Shown: positions 6,470-7,377 of the stretch, piece after piece
Numbering within the stretch: position 1 is the stretch's first letter
Layout: every line of letters starts with the position of its first letter
Assembly (NCBI GenBank): GCA_003644895.1
Contig: QNDO01000070.1
Location: 1 to 7,377 of the forward strand
Reading direction: 5' to 3'
DNA from: Candidatus Hydrothermota bacterium
GTDB taxonomy: Bacteria; Hydrothermota; Hydrothermia; UBA1063
Length of the DNA: 7,377 nt
Notes under the pieces: generated by a model
Databases searched by the model: none
What the model was told of the DNA's origin: nothing
What the model saw: the letters and a program-made list of their open reading frames with translations, nothing else
Made by a program: the position numbers and the translations under genes

Positions 6470-7377
6470 TTGATTCTGTTCAATTTTCTTCTAGCCTTCG
6501 GGCTATCAGTAAATAGTGTAACAATAAATGGAGTAAAATGGGGTAGTGAGACTGTTTACAGAACTGTATTTGACATACGTGAGGGGCAGAGGATTGACAT
6601 ATTAACATTGCGAAGTGTGCTTAAGAAAGCTTACAGAACAGAGTATTTCAGTGACCTGGCTGTGAAAGGCATCATTAAGGAGAATTGTATAGATCTCATT
6701 TTCGATATCAAAGAGAATCCGAGACTTCGGGAAATATCTTTCCAAGGTAACAAAAAAGTAAAGAGTAAAAAAATTGTAGATACTTTGGACATCCACAAAG
6801 GTATTCCACTTTCACCTGCTACCCTGTTCAGATGGAAGCACTTTATTGAAGAGATGTATCGAGATAAAGGATATTACGGAACAAAAGTTGAGATCAAAGT
6901 GGGAGAAGTTGATGAAAAGGGATTTGCTGATGCAACAGTAAGTATTCATGAAGGCAAAAAAGCACGGATTAAGAAAATAGAATTCGTTGGAAACCATGAG
7001 ATTCCAGATACTAAATTGAAGAAGGCAATGAAAACCAAGGAGAAAAGGTGGCCGTTCAGGAGTGGAAAACTGGAAGATGAAAAATTTCAGGAAGACCTGG
7101 ACAGAATTGTAGATTATTACAGAGATCATGGTTTTTTAGAAGCCAGAGTCGATTCTTTTAAAATAGATACTAGGGATAAAGAAATTTATATTAAGATTTT
7201 TGTTTTTGAAGGCCAGAAGTACAGACTTGGAAGACTGGATTTCCAAGGTAATAGCCTGTTTAGCTCGGATTTTCTGAAGAAGCTGGTAAAATTAAAAGAA
7301 GGAGATGTGTTCAGTCAGAAAAAACTTGACGAGTCTCTTGCAAACATTGCAGGCCTTTATGGAGATTCTGGTTATAT
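6470..7377 (+). CDS. bamA: Outer-membrane protein assembly factor BamA, N-terminal part (3' end outside the window)
   Basis: The 302 residues in the window are the periplasmic POTRA portion of a BamA/Omp85 protein, the central subunit that folds and inserts beta-barrel proteins into the outer membrane. Four POTRA domains can be traced: ~17-83 (VTINGVKW start), ~87-162 (LREISFQGNKKVKSKKI; EEMYRDKGYYGTKV), ~165-247 (IKKIEFVGNHEIPDTKL; IVDYYRDHGFLEARV) and ~250 to the end (LGRLDFQGNSLF; IAGLYGDSGY). The repeated F-x-GN and Y-x-x-x-G-[YF] pattern is typical. The barrel is not visible, so TamA or another Omp85 member cannot be fully excluded, but domain number and length fit BamA. The signal sequence is short (MILFNFLLAFGLSVNS) and has no Lys or Arg before its hydrophobic core, which is unusual. 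It follows clpC by three bases plus a TTG start, so it should be the third cistron of the TPR-clpC operon. Confidence 0.9.
   Translation, partial: MILFNFLLAFGLSVNSVTINGVKWGSETVYRTVFDIREGQRIDILTLRSVLKKAYRTEYFSDLAVKGIIKENCIDLIFDIKENPRLREISFQGNKKVKSKKIVDTLDIHKGIPLSPATLFRWKHFIEEMYRDKGYYGTKVEIKVGEVDEKGFADATVSIHEGKKARIKKIEFVGNHEIPDTKLKKAMKTKEKRWPFRSGKLEDEKFQEDLDRIVDYYRDHGFLEARVDSFKIDTRDKEIYIKIFVFEGQKYRLGRLDFQGNSLFSSDFLKKLVKLKEGDVFSQKKLDESLANIAGLYGDSGY
6492..6505 (+). promoter_or_regulatory. UUCG-tetraloop hairpin in the first codons of bamA
   Basis: TAGCC (6492-6496), loop TTCG (6497-6500) and GGCTA (6501-6505) form a five-pair stem closed by C(UUCG)G, an exceptionally stable RNA tetraloop. It sits 22 bases after the TTG start, within the signal-sequence codons. 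No T-run follows, so it is not a terminator. It might influence initiation or mRNA processing at the clpC-bamA junction, which is an inference from position. Confidence 0.45.

Noticed and set aside
6812..7129. Reverse-strand 105-codon frame opposite bamA
   Set aside because: It is antisense to clear POTRA domains, Phe/Ser-rich and without recognisable motifs or a ribosome binding site.

Overview
The window suggests a diderm (outer-membrane-bearing) bacterium with an AT-rich genome. A BamA-type outer-membrane assembly gene is present. The coding sequences use many AGA/AGG arginine and ATA isoleucine codons, a bias common in thermophiles. A tricorn-type protease, ClpC and BamA in one neighbourhood would fit an uncultured thermophile-rich lineage such as WOR-3/Stahlbacteria, Hydrothermae or relatives, but the sequence alone does not settle the taxonomy. 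All recognised genes lie on the + strand.

Layout: (1) 1-1864 is the 3' part of a tricorn-type S41 serine protease gene, with beta-propeller repeats, a core helical domain, PDZ and the catalytic domain. (2) 1865-2188 is a non-coding gap with a candidate extended -10 promoter and, at the predicted mRNA 5' end, a perfect hairpin containing a Shine-Dalgarno-like GGAGG. (3) 2189-3049 encodes a nucleoside (uridine-type) phosphorylase whose first ~35 residues look like the opening of a cytochrome b5-like domain. (4) 3046-3332 appears to be a decayed thioredoxin-like gene, broken by a stop and at least one frame change. (5) A near-consensus sigma70-type promoter (TTGACA, 17 nt, TATAAT) lies inside the last codons of that remnant. 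It should drive a tight operon: a membrane-anchored TPR protein (3345-4043), clpC (4040-6466, ATGA overlap) and bamA (from TTG 6470, cut off by the window end).

The operon combines a single-pass membrane TPR protein of YfgM-like layout, a cytosolic AAA+ unfoldase that should feed ClpP, and the core outer-membrane beta-barrel insertase. This suggests coordinated production of cytosolic and envelope protein quality control, although a physical link between the proteins is only an inference. The tricorn protease and the phosphorylase are separate transcription units with housekeeping roles in peptide breakdown and nucleoside salvage. I see no CRISPR array, tRNA, rRNA, insertion sequence or phage gene. 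The least explained parts are the two intergenic regions, especially the thioredoxin remnant and its embedded promoter.
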